From Bacteroidales bacterium (GTDB lineage: Bacteria; Bacteroidota; Bacteroidia; Bacteroidales; UBA932): a stretch of DNA of 64,000 bases. The position numbers were made by a program, and so were the translations under genes. Below are positions 10,577 through 18,359 of this stretch, in pieces (position 1 is the first letter of the stretch; each line of letters starts with the position of its first letter). The DNA is taken from NCBI GenBank assembly GCA_017469745.1, contig JAFUFS010000004.1, positions 1-64,000 of the forward strand, in the 5' to 3' direction. The notes below the pieces were generated by a model. The model worked only from the letters and a program-made list of their open reading frames with translations. It made no database searches and had not been told where the DNA came from.

Positions 10577-11653
10577 TTATTTCAATTCAATGGGAGGTGC
10601 ATAATCTCTCTGGCCTGAACCAATAGGAAAACGAATTATGGATTCAGCACCGAATACTCCTGTGGCTTTACAACCATATATATTATTATTTACATTAATT
10701 GGTTCTCCTTGAATAGTCTTGTTGGCATGTAAGATATCGGATACATCTACATTTCCATCTTTGATTGCATTTTGAAGCCAAGTGTTCAAGGAGGAAGATA
10801 CAAGGTGCACGTCCGCAATCAGGAGAGGCTCAACATAACCATAATCTGAATCAACAGATGGGATATGCTTCAATGCATAATTGACATCATATTCTCCTGT
10901 CAATTCATATGATAAAATGTCCGTTGTCTGAGTTCCGGGCTGAGTTTCAAGACAGATGGCCCTATAGTAAGTAGTACTCGGATAACCTATCTCGGTTTTC
11001 CAACCAATTTTCGAAACGATGTCTTCTTGCCAGCATGATAATCCCCAGATGCTTTCACTTGTCTTATTAAAATAATGCGCTCTGTTGGAAGATCGGGTTG
11101 CTACATAATCACTAAATCGAAGTCCGCCACCTTCTTTTGGTTGTCCTAAGAAGAACCTGTCAATATACTCCTCGGCCTGGACATAATCTCTTGTCATAGT
11201 GTAGGTGTCGGCCATTCTGGAGTAGAGGATTCCAAGCAGGTTCTGGTCTTCGACCTTGGGAGCATATTCAGAAGCCTGGTAGAAGGAAACGATCGCTTGG
11301 TTGTAGAGGCCGGCATTGTACTGTTCAACTCCAAGATACATCATGGACTTCAGCCGGTCCTCCGGGCTTCCGTGGCGGCCATAGTATTCAACAGCCGGCA
11401 GAATGATCCTGGTGTCGGCGGTGTCGATGTAATTCTTGTCCAGAGCCATGGCATGGAGAAGCGAGTACTTCGCCTTTTCGGCCTTTGTCCGTAATGTGAG
11501 CGTATCGATCTGACGCAGGGCATTCAGGGCGCTGTCAGGCCTGTCGTTGATGAACGACTCAATATTACAAAGGTTATTCATCACCTTTCCGCTCGAACAC
11601 GAAATGGCGGCGAACACCCAGACAGCGCAGCAAATTCTTATTATGTTTTTCAT
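10577..11653 (-). CDS. TPR lipoprotein with unrecognised, compositionally distinct C-terminal half
   Basis: 358 residues. Residues 1-20 are a lipoprotein signal ending AAISC. Up to about residue 165 it looks like the TPR part of Bacteroidales TPR proteins (SFINDRPDSALNALRQID, then paired helices such as YNAGLYNQAIVSFYQASEYAP and YSRMADTYTMTRDYVQAEEYID). The second half (from about RFSDYVATRSSNRAHYFN) matches no family I know, and its DNA (10577 to about 11130) is much richer in A and T than the first half. The start codon overlaps the stop of the upstream ATPase gene (ATGA). The two halves may have been joined by recombination. No function is assigned. Confidence 0.6.
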   Translation of the reverse strand: MKNIIRICCAVWVFAAISCSSGKVMNNLCNIESFINDRPDSALNALRQIDTLTLRTKAEKAKYSLLHAMALDKNYIDTADTRIILPAVEYYGRHGSPEDRLKSMMYLGVEQYNAGLYNQAIVSFYQASEYAPKVEDQNLLGILYSRMADTYTMTRDYVQAEEYIDRFFLGQPKEGGGLRFSDYVATRSSNRAHYFNKTSESIWGLSCWQEDIVSKIGWKTEIGYPSTTYYRAICLETQPGTQTTDILSYELTGEYDVNYALKHIPSVDSDYGYVEPLLIADVHLVSSSLNTWLQNAIKDGNVDVSDILHANKTIQGEPINVNNNIYGCKATGVFGAESIIRFPIGSGQRDYAPPIELK

Positions 11654-13074
11654 ACAAAGAGATCGTCTATGGTTATTTGAGAATGTACAATGCTGCTATA
11701 CTTGTTTTTGCTCACTCCGTTTGTTGTGATCATTATTAACTGGAGCGCCTTTTTTGTCCCGGTGGCTTGTCTGAACACTTCTATCTTCTTCCTAAGTTTG
11801 GCTTCATAGTTCTTCTCAATTGTGAAAGAGTTGACTGAAAACTTTATTTCACACAGGTTTATGACCCTGTCCCTACGGTCTATTACAAGATCTATTTGAG
11901 CTTCTCCAAGGTCGCTTTTTCCCCTCCAAGAGGAGATGTCTGTTAGAAGGGCAGTCATTCCGGCCGCTTTTTTTATCTGGTTGATATGATCCTTACAGAC
12001 TTGCTCAAATGTTTGTCCCGCCCAAGTGCTTTTTGCAGGATTATCAAGATAATGTGTCCAGAACTGGGCATCAGGAGTTAATTTACCTTTCAAGAAGCGA
12101 AAATAGAACAGGGTAAAATAGTCAGCAAGCTAGTAGACCACGTTTTTCTCATTGTAGCCAAAAGTGTTGTAGGCTCGCAAGAAGTTGCTGTCAACTAGGT
12201 TTTTAAGCATTTTTGTCAACAATCCGTTGTCTTCCAATTTCGCATGAGATACCAGTTCTTTTCTTGTCATGCCGGATTTTTTTGCCGCCAGGCTCTCGAT
12301 GATTGTGAGATACAATTGTGATTCACCGAAGAGAGTTTTATACAGGTGGTCGAATTCATCCCACAACGGTCCTTTCTCTTTAAAGAACAATGTGTCAATG
12401 TTTTCCAGGTAAGAAAGGTCATTATCAAGGAGTTTCAGATAGTAAGGAATGCCACCTAATGCCATGTAACATTCTGTGATGTCATATCGAGTCCAATTAA
12501 TGCCCCGCGAAATAAGGTATTTTTCTGTTTCTTGGAGAGTAAAGGGACATAGATACATCCTTCTGGCCGCTCTGTTGAACAGGCCTCCTTTGTTTGACAG
12601 GAGTTTATTTGTGATCCAAGTCGTTGCAGATCCGCAAACAACAAGCATCAAATCATTGCGCTGTGCCCCCCAACCGTTCCAAAATGATTCAAAAGCTGCC
12701 AAGAATTCACTTTGCCTGTTGTCAAGCCAAGGCAGTTCATCAATGAATACAATCTTTTTACGATCCTCTTCAATGCCCTTCAGCAGTTTCTTAAGTTCAT
12801 CAAAAGCCTCCAGCCAATCTGACGGGATCTTCTTTGCTTTTGACCCGTACTCCAGCAAAGCAAGGTAAAAAGCCTTTAATTGCTTCTTTTTGGGCTGACT
12901 GTAAAGCCCTGTGACCATAAAGTCATACGTGTCGTTGAAGAATTCCTTGACAAGAAAAGTTTTCCCGACTCTTCTCCTGCCATAGATAATTACAAATTCA
13001 GACTCCTTTGACTCCTTGTATTTCTTAAGAAGACGAATTTCGTTTTCTCGACCTATAAAAATGTTCTTATCCAT
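11650..13074 (-). pseudogene. AAA ATPase with DUF234-like nuclease end, broken by one amber codon
   Basis: Same family as the intact gene at 36108-37547. The first 314 codons encode the ATPase (IFIGRENEIRLLKKY, Walker A GRRRVGKT, Walker B VFIDELPW, VVCGSATTW, MALGGIPYYLKLL). A TAG follows at 12130-12132, and the same frame then continues with LADYFTLFYF up to the PD-(D/E)XK-like end AQIDLVIDRRDRVINLCEIKF. The intact relative reads IYQLVDFYSIFYHEF where this one reads VY-stop-LADYFTLFYF, so the TAG replaces a Gln codon (CAG to TAG, one change). Full length without the stop would be 474 residues. An internal restart could make the C-terminal part. Two long palindromes lie just upstream. Confidence 0.85.
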
Positions 13075-13122
13075 AGTCCAACCATCTTTGAATGCTAAGA
13101 TAGTTTATATTTGGATAATTTC

Positions 13123-13174
13123 AAACTCGAGTGCGGAAAGTGGGTATTTTTTATGGGTTTCCGCACTTGAGTTT
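13123..13174. repeat. Palindromic element 1a next to ATPase pseudogene
   Basis: Arms AAACTCGAGTGCGGAAA (13123-13139) and TTTCCGCACTTGAGTTT (13158-13174) are complementary except for one position, around an 18-base T-rich loop. A near copy, 1b, follows at 13199-13249. It has no run of T after the stem, so it is unlikely to be a plain terminator. It lies between the ATPase pseudogene and hflX. Confidence 0.85.
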
Positions 13175-13198
13175 TAGGTTTAATCGTTTAAATATGTC

Positions 13199-13249
13199 AA
13201 CTCGAGTGCGGAAAGTGGTGTTTTTGGGTCGGTTTCCGCATCTGAGTTT
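13199..13249. repeat. Palindromic element 1b, tandem copy abutting hflX stop
   Basis: Left arm AACTCGAGTGCGGAAA (13199-13214), 18-base T-rich loop, right arm TTTCCGCATCTGAGTTT (13233-13249). The arms and loop length match element 1a; the loop sequence differs apart from its T-rich centre. The starts of the two copies are 76 bases apart. The right arm ends 2 bases before the hflX stop codon. Confidence 0.85.
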
Positions 13250-13251
13250 AA

Positions 13252-14445
13252 CTACCAAAGGAAGTTGTTGAAGGGGTAGCGGCCGGCGTGGATTTCGGCG
13301 ACCATTTTGTAGATGTCGTTGCGGAGTTTTTCAATGTTTGTCTTGTTGATAGCCGACATGAAGATGCAGGGCGTCTTCTCCTGGGCGATCCAGGTGTTCT
13401 TCAGTTCGTCCAGAGTGCGGTTCTCCTTCCCTTTCGGGGTGAGGGAGAATTCATCATATTCCTCGTACTGGTAGGCGTCTATCTTATTGAATATCACATA
13501 GACAGGCTTATTGGCGGCGCCGATGTCGCGAAGCGTCCTCTCCACCACCTCCATCTGCTCTTCGAAGCCTGGATGTGATATGTCTACCACATGAAGCAGG
13601 ATGTCTGCTTCCCTAACCTCGTCCAGGGTGCTCTTGAAGGCTTCTACGAGCTGCGTAGGTAGCTTCCTGATGAAGCCTACGGTGTCGCTAAGAAGGAAGG
13701 GTACATTCTCTATCACGACCTTCCTTACGGTCGTGTCCAGGGTGGCGAAAAGCTTGTTTTCAGCGAATACGTCGGACTTCGCCAGAAGGTTCATGATAGT
13801 GCTCTTCCCTACGTTGGTGTAACCCACCAGGGATAGCCTTACCATTGATCCGCGGTTGCTCCTCTGGGTTGCCATCTGGCGGTCCACCTTCTTAAGCTGC
13901 TCCTTAAGCCTTGATATTCTTTCCTTTACGATTCGACGGTCGATCTCTATCTGGGTTTCACCCATTCCGCCTCTGGTGCCCATTCCACCCCTCTGCCTTT
14001 CAAGGTGAGTCCACATGCCGGCCAGACGAGGAAGCATGTAATTGTAGCGAGCCAGTTCGACCTGCATCTTGGCGTAAGATGTCTTTGCTCTCTGGGCGAA
14101 TATCTCAAGGATAAGGCTTGTACGGTCGATTACCGAGCCGCATTTGATTACCTTTTCAATGTTCCTTTGCTGCATTCCTGTGAGTTCGTCATCGAATATG
14201 ACGTACGCAATCTCATTTTCTTCGCAGTAGTCGGCAATCTCCTGGAGCTTTCCGCTTCGAATGTAGGTGGCTTTTTCGGGCTTGTCCAACCTTTGTACGA
14301 ACTTCCTGTCACCGGCAGCCCCTGCTGTCTCAGCAAGGAACTCCAGTTCGTCAAGGTATTCCATTACCTTACGTTCGTCGTCGTTCTGCCGGATTATTCC
14401 GACGAACACAGCTTTTTCTATCTTTTCTTCAGTATTTTGTGTCAT
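13252..14445 (-). CDS. hflX: GTPase HflX
   Basis: Ribosome-associated GTPase that splits stalled or heat-damaged 70S ribosomes. 397 residues from ATG 14445. The HflX N-terminal domain includes FDDELTGMQQRNIEK and DRTSLILEIFAQRAKT, followed by a Gly-rich linker (ERQRGGMGTRGGMGETQIE). The G domain has G1 GYTNVGKST, G3 DTVGFIRKLP, G4 NKID and G5 MSAIN. An upstream TTG at 14472 would begin inside the U-tract of the tonB terminator, so 14445 is preferred. That ATG falls inside a copy of the dispersed GTCATTCTGA repeat, so the repeat supplies the start codon. Confidence 0.93.
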   Translation of the reverse strand: MTQNTEEKIEKAVFVGIIRQNDDERKVMEYLDELEFLAETAGAAGDRKFVQRLDKPEKATYIRSGKLQEIADYCEENEIAYVIFDDELTGMQQRNIEKVIKCGSVIDRTSLILEIFAQRAKTSYAKMQVELARYNYMLPRLAGMWTHLERQRGGMGTRGGMGETQIEIDRRIVKERISRLKEQLKKVDRQMATQRSNRGSMVRLSLVGYTNVGKSTIMNLLAKSDVFAENKLFATLDTTVRKVVIENVPFLLSDTVGFIRKLPTQLVEAFKSTLDEVREADILLHVVDISHPGFEEQMEVVERTLRDIGAANKPVYVIFNKIDAYQYEEYDEFSLTPKGKENRTLDELKNTWIAQEKTPCIFMSAINKTNIEKLRNDIYKMVAEIHAGRYPFNNFLW

Positions 14446-14466
14446 TCTGAACGCAGTGAAGAATCT
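14441..14466. repeat. Dispersed repeat copy at hflX start
   Basis: GTCATTCTGAACGCAGTGAA followed by GAATCT: one copy of the dispersed family also seen at 17.6, 26.6, 28.1, 39.2, 46.4 and 59.9 kb. Read on the minus strand, its AATGAC end gives the hflX ATG. Confidence 0.85.
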
Positions 14467-14470
14467 TATC

Positions 14471-14498
14471 AAAAAAGGCCATCCGGTTGGGGACGGCC
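14471..14498 (-). terminator. tonB terminator
   Basis: On the minus strand GGCCGTCC and GGATGGCC form a stem (one mismatch) around a six-base loop, followed directly by TTTTTT (14471-14476). It lies between the tonB stop and the hflX start. Confidence 0.85.
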
Positions 14499-14520
14499 TT
14501 TCAGTTTTCTTGTTCCGAGC

Positions 14521-15210
14521 TTATCGGAGCTGGAAGATAACAGGGAAGGTGTAGGTCACCTTGACGGCGCGGTCACGCTGCTTTCCGGGCTTCCACTTCG
14601 GGGAGCTCTGGACGACGCGGACAGCCTCCTTGTCGAGGGATGAGTCAACGCCCCTGAGGACCTTTACGTTGGTCACTGAACCGTCCTTTTCAACCGTGAA
14701 CTGGAGGGTGACACGGCCCTGGACACCATTTTCCTTGGCGATCTCAGGATAGACGAGCTTTGAGTTGACCCACTTGGAGAACTCGTTGGCGTCGCCACCG
14801 TTGAATGAAGGCTTCTCCTCAACCAACTGGAAAGGAATAGCCTCTTCCTCAACTACTTCCTCCTTGACTTCCTCAACATAGTCCATGATCTCGACACCAA
14901 GGTTGGCGTCATCCTCAAGGCTCATGAAGTTGTCTTCCACCTTGATGTCATCTTCGACGATGTCGATCTGGTCCGACAGGACAGGAATCTGAGGAGCCTC
15001 GGGCGGCGGGGGAGGGGTCTCCTGGGTGATGGGAACCATTTCCTCGACTTCTACGACCTCGGCTTCGGATCCGAAGACAGCAACCTTCTTCTCCTTGGTT
15101 CCGTAGGAGAAAGCTCCCCAGACCACGAGAAGTGCAGCAACGAGTCCGATCTCTGTGAAGAGCAGTCTCCTGTTCTCAAGATTGGCTTTTTCGGTTTTCT
15201 TTACTTCCAT
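14521..15210 (-). CDS. tonB: Energy transducer TonB
   Basis: Links the proton-motive ExbB/ExbD complex to outer-membrane TonB-dependent transporters. 229 residues from ATG 15210 (MEVKKTEKANLENRRLLF, the usual Bacteroidota TonB opening). One membrane helix (IGLVAALLVVWGAFSYG) at about residues 20-37, a Pro/Glu/Val-rich periplasmic spacer (TQETPPPPPEAPQIP), and a C-terminal TonB domain with GRVTLQFTVEKDGSVTNVKV and a WKPGKQRDRAVKVTYTFPVIF end. An in-frame ATG at 15246 would add 12 residues that the family lacks. No exbB or exbD is adjacent. Confidence 0.93.
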   Translation of the reverse strand: MEVKKTEKANLENRRLLFTEIGLVAALLVVWGAFSYGTKEKKVAVFGSEAEVVEVEEMVPITQETPPPPPEAPQIPVLSDQIDIVEDDIKVEDNFMSLEDDANLGVEIMDYVEEVKEEVVEEEAIPFQLVEEKPSFNGGDANEFSKWVNSKLVYPEIAKENGVQGRVTLQFTVEKDGSVTNVKVLRGVDSSLDKEAVRVVQSSPKWKPGKQRDRAVKVTYTFPVIFQLR

Positions 15211-15316
15211 ATTCAGTGAGTTTATTAATCCATTAATGGCTTCCAAAGTTATAAATAATAATTTTCATTTCAAATTTTTTGAATTAATAGTTGTAGATTT
15301 GTGGAAACTTTGAGGC

Positions 15317-15736
15317 ATGATCAGGTACTATTGTGAAGATGTCAAGTTTGTTTTCAAGGATAAACTTGCTACAAACCGTTGGTTGAAGCTTGTCGCTGGA
15401 AGCGAAATCCGAACCATCGGCGATGTTAACATAATATTTTGTTCCAACAATTACATCCTTGATGTCAACATACGCTATCTTCAGCATGACTATTTCACCG
15501 ACATCATCACCTTTGATTATTGTGAAGGCAACAAACTTTCGGGAGACCTCTTCATCAGTGTCGACACCGTCCGCGATAATGCAGTCGAATATGGGGCCGA
15601 GTTCGACGAGGAACTTCACCGCGTAATAGTCCATGGTCTCCTCCATCTTATCGGTTATGACGATCACACTCCCGAAGAAGAAAAGCAGATCCATGAGAAG
15701 GAGGATTATTATCTTAAGTTGAGGAACGCCGTCTGA
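15317..15736 (+). CDS. ybeY: Endoribonuclease YbeY
   Basis: Zinc-dependent endoribonuclease in 16S rRNA 3'-end maturation and ribosome quality control. 139 residues, normal for the family. The metal site [12 protein letters not shown] (three His) is at about residues 108-119, preceded by the conserved [10 protein letters not shown]. It ends 4 bases before mnmG and probably shares its transcript. Confidence 0.94.
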   Translation: MIRYYCEDVKFVFKDKLATNRWLKLVAGSEIRTIGDVNIIFCSNNYILDVNIRYLQHDYFTDIITFDYCEGNKLSGDLFISVDTVRDNAVEYGAEFDEELHRVIVHGLLHLIGYDDHTPEEEKQIHEKEDYYLKLRNAV

Positions 15737-15740
15737 TCCC

Positions 15741-17603
15741 ATGACTCTTTCTTATGACATAATAGTTGTCGGGGGAGGTCACGCCGGTTGTGAGGCCGCA
15801 GTTGCCGCTTCAAAGCTGGGTTGTTCAGTGCTTCTGCTCAATGCCGACCTTCGGAGTTTTGCAAGGATGTCTTGTAATCCTGCAGTAGGAGGAATAGCTA
15901 AAGGTCAGATAGTCAGGGAAATAGATGCTCTTGGAGGAATGATGGGACTGGTCACTGATGCCTGTACCCTTCAGTTCAGGATGCTTAATAGGTCGAAAGG
16001 ACCGGCCATGTGGAGCCCACGATCGCAGTGTGATAAACAGGCGTTTTCCCTACGCTGGCGCAAAATTCTTGAAACTAATTGTAAATTAGACATTTACGCA
16101 GATTTTGCGTCATCTTTCCTCTTTGAGAATTCAAAAATCTGCGGAGTCAAGACAACTACCGGGGCAATTTTCAAGTCTCAAGCGGTTATTTTGACTGCCG
16201 GAACCTTCCTTGGCGGCAAACTTTTCATCGGTCGCACTGTTTTCGAAGGAGGCAGGATCGGAGAGCTTTCTTCCCATGGTCTGACCGAACAGCTCATGAG
16301 CCTCGGACTTCGGACCGGAAGGATGAAGACCGGAACTCCTCCGAGAATCGACATATCTTCCGTCGACACGACTTCTCTTCTCCTTCAGGTCGGAGATTCC
16401 CAGCCAGAGCGATTCTCCTATCTAGACGTCCCTTCTTCGGTCCAGGCTTCCGGAGACCAGATGCCTTGTTTTATCCTTCACACCAATTCCAAGGTTCATG
16501 ACATCCTGCGTTCCGGTTTCAAGGATTCTCCTCTTTTGAACGGACTCATCACCGGACGCGGGCCAAGGTACTGTCCGAGCATTGAAGACAAGCTCCGGGT
16601 TTTCCCGGACAACGACTCCCACCAGCTCTTCCTTGAACCGGAGGGGAGGGACACCAATGAATATTATCTCCAGGGTTTTTCTTCTTCTCTGCCGTTGGAG
16701 ACCCAGCTTGATGCCCTTCATGCGATCGAAGGACTTGAGAAGGCAAAGATATTTAAGCCGGCTTATGCTGTTGAATACGATTATTTCGATCCTACCCAGC
16801 TTCGGGACACCCTTGAGTTGAAAGACATCGAAAACCTGTATTTTGCCGGCCAGGTCAATGGTACCACGGGTTATGAAGAGGCTGCTGCGCAGGGGCTTAT
16901 GGCCGGAATCAATGCAGCTCTGAAGGTTCAGGGAAAGGAACCTTTCATCCTTCGTCGTGACGAATCCTACATCGGAGTCCTCATTGACGATCTTGTCACC
17001 AAGGGAGTAGATGAGCCTTACAGGATGTTTACTTCAAGGGCCGAGTACAGGATCCTGCTTCGCCAGGACAATGCTGATTTCAGGCTAACCGAGAGGTCTT
17101 ACAAAAGCGGTCTGGCTACTGAAGAGCGTTACAAAATAATGCAGCAGAAATACGCTCAGGCGGCATCTTTGAGTGAATTCTGTTACACAACTAAGCTTCG
17201 GGCAGATGCGGTCAATCCTTATCTCGAATCTTGTGGATCCACTCCTTTGACAGATTCAAAGAAGGTTGCGGAACTCGCGGCAAGACCGGAGACAAGCCTC
17301 TCTGAATTGCTGAAAATTGTTCCACGTGGAACAATTTATCCAGAAGAAGTGGTAGATTCTGTCGAGATCGAGATCAAATACAAGGGCTATATTGAGCGTG
17401 AAAAAGCCGTTGCGGAGAAGATATCCCGGCTAGAAAACCTGATTATTCCTGATGATTTCGACTTTGACCGGGTCTCCGGTCTCTCGATAGAATGCCGCCA
17501 GAAATTGATGCGTTACAAGCCTCGCACCATCGCCCAGGCCTCACGCATCTCCGGCGTTTCCCCTTCTGACATTTCCATCCTGCTCGTCTATTTCGGCCGG
17601 TAG
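15741..17603 (+). CDS. mnmG: tRNA uridine-5-carboxymethylaminomethyl(34) modification enzyme MnmG
   Basis: FAD enzyme that, with MnmE, builds the cmnm5U34 wobble modification. 620 residues, full length. It shows the FAD motif [12 protein letters not shown] near the start, [33 protein letters not shown], the [10 protein letters not shown] motif, [16 protein letters not shown] and [21 protein letters not shown] perfect 24-base palindrome with a parS core lies in codons 525-533. The stop TAG is formed with the first two bases of a dispersed repeat copy, which then fills the gap to ruvA. Confidence 0.97.
   Translation: MTLSYDIIVVGGGHAGCEAAVAASKLGCSVLLLNADLRSFARMSCNPAVGGIAKGQIVREIDALGGMMGLVTDACTLQFRMLNRSKGPAMWSPRSQCDKQAFSLRWRKILETNCKLDIYADFASSFLFENSKICGVKTTTGAIFKSQAVILTAGTFLGGKLFIGRTVFEGGRIGELSSHGLTEQLMSLGLRTGRMKTGTPPRIDISSVDTTSLLLQVGDSQPERFSYLDVPSSVQASGDQMPCFILHTNSKVHDILRSGFKDSPLLNGLITGRGPRYCPSIEDKLRVFPDNDSHQLFLEPEGRDTNEYYLQGFSSSLPLETQLDALHAIEGLEKAKIFKPAYAVEYDYFDPTQLRDTLELKDIENLYFAGQVNGTTGYEEAAAQGLMAGINAALKVQGKEPFILRRDESYIGVLIDDLVTKGVDEPYRMFTSRAEYRILLRQDNADFRLTERSYKSGLATEERYKIMQQKYAQAASLSEFCYTTKLRADAVNPYLESCGSTPLTDSKKVAELAARPETSLSELLKIVPRGTIYPEEVVDSVEIEIKYKGYIEREKAVAEKISRLENLIIPDDFDFDRVSGLSIECRQKLMRYKPRTIAQASRISGVSPSDISILLVYFGR
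17314..17337. promoter_or_regulatory. parS-like centromere site within mnmG
   Basis: A perfect 24-base palindrome whose inner 16 bases are TGTTCCACGTGGAACA (17318-17333). This matches the widely conserved ParB-binding parS consensus. An identical 16-mer occurs at 19343-19358. It encodes VPRGT within MnmG, so the site is carried inside coding sequence, as is common for parS. Confidence 0.8.
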
Positions 17604-17684
17604 ATTCTTCGCTTCGCTGTGGATTCTTCGCTTCGCTCAGAATGACAACAAGAGTCATCCTGAGGCATTTATGCCGAAGGATCT
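17602..17684. repeat. Inverted pair of dispersed repeats between mnmG and ruvA
   Basis: A partial copy (17602-17618) is followed by ATTCTTCGCTTCGCTCAGAA up to GAC (17623-17646), and then an inverted, diverged copy GTCATCCTGAGGCATTTATG to ATCT (17654-17684). The outer parts pair into a large stem, which may also act on transcript ends between these convergent genes. The repeats fill the whole intergenic space and supply two bases of the mnmG stop codon. Confidence 0.85.
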
Positions 17685-17685
17685 A

Positions 17686-18276
17686 CTACATCATTTGCAG
17701 GGCGGACTTGATGATCTGCTCAACCTTGGCGTTGGGATTGGCTTTGAGGATCGTCTGGATGGCCTTGTTGACGGCAGGCTTTGCGAAACCGAGCATGATA
17801 AGAGCCCTGGAGGCTTCTTCGACGATCTCGTTCCTGGCTGCACTGCCGAAGAGTTCTGAAGAATCAGCACCTTCACCCTTGACGATCTTGTCCTTGAGTT
17901 CTATGATCAACCTTTGTGCGCTCTTCACACCAATGCCCTTGATGCTCTTGATCCGTGCTACATCTTCGGAAAGGATGGCCTGGCGGATTTCTTCTGCCGA
18001 GAGAGAAGAAAGCATCATTCTTGCCGAAGCGACACCTATTCCCGAAACGCTGATCAAAAGTTCAAAGAGTTCCCTCTCGTCTTTTGTTGCGAAGCCGTAG
18101 TATTCCTCCATGTCCTCGCGGAGATAGTGGTAGACGTAGATCTTCGCCTCTTTCTTGTCCTGCAGGGTCTGGTAGGTCTGCAGTGAGATGGGAAAGCTAT
18201 AGCCGATCCCATTGTTGTCCAGAATCAGTTCGGCGGGGGAGAGCTCCACTATTGAGCCTTTGATGTAGTCGATCAT
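17686..18276 (-). CDS. ruvA: Holliday junction DNA-binding protein RuvA
   Basis: Tetrameric junction-binding partner of RuvB. 196 residues. N-terminal OB domain (MIDYIKGSIVELSPAELIL, YHYLREDMEEYYGF with the acidic pin), two helix-hairpin-helix motifs (LISVSGIGVASARMML and IKSIKGIGVKSAQRLI), and a C-terminal domain III for RuvB contact (EEASRALIMLGFAKPAVNKAI). It ends next to the inverted dispersed repeats and is transcribed divergently from sufS. Confidence 0.95.
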   Translation of the reverse strand: MIDYIKGSIVELSPAELILDNNGIGYSFPISLQTYQTLQDKKEAKIYVYHYLREDMEEYYGFATKDERELFELLISVSGIGVASARMMLSSLSAEEIRQAILSEDVARIKSIKGIGVKSAQRLIIELKDKIVKGEGADSSELFGSAARNEIVEEASRALIMLGFAKPAVNKAIQTILKANPNAKVEQIIKSALQMM

Positions 18277-18295
18277 GTTTCTTCTTTTAACTTCT

Positions 18296-18303
18296 CAAAT
18301 TTA
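18296..18303 (-). promoter_or_regulatory. ruvA -7 element TAAATTTG
   Basis: The minus strand reads TAAATTTG, a match to the Bacteroidota TAnnTTTG consensus, about 20 bases upstream of the ruvA ATG. It is back to back with the sufS element. Confidence 0.55.
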
Positions 18304-18326
18304 CAAAATGTTTAACATTTATTAGT

Positions 18327-18334
18327 TAAATTTG
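18327..18334 (+). promoter_or_regulatory. sufS -7 element TAAATTTG
   Basis: TAAATTTG on the plus strand, 25 bases before the sufS ATG. With the ruvA element it forms a compact divergent promoter region of about 80 bases. No clear -33 box. Confidence 0.55.
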
Positions 18335-18359
18335 TATTTACTTCATTTGGTTTCAGAGA

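Noticed and set aside
13123..13249. Tandem palindromes as ordinary terminators of hflX
   Set aside because: They are not followed by a U-tract on either strand, and two near-identical copies with fixed loop size are unusual for terminators. Not fully excluded.
14445..14472. Longer HflX from the TTG at 14472
   Set aside because: That codon lies in the U-tract of the tonB terminator and the added residues are repeat-derived.
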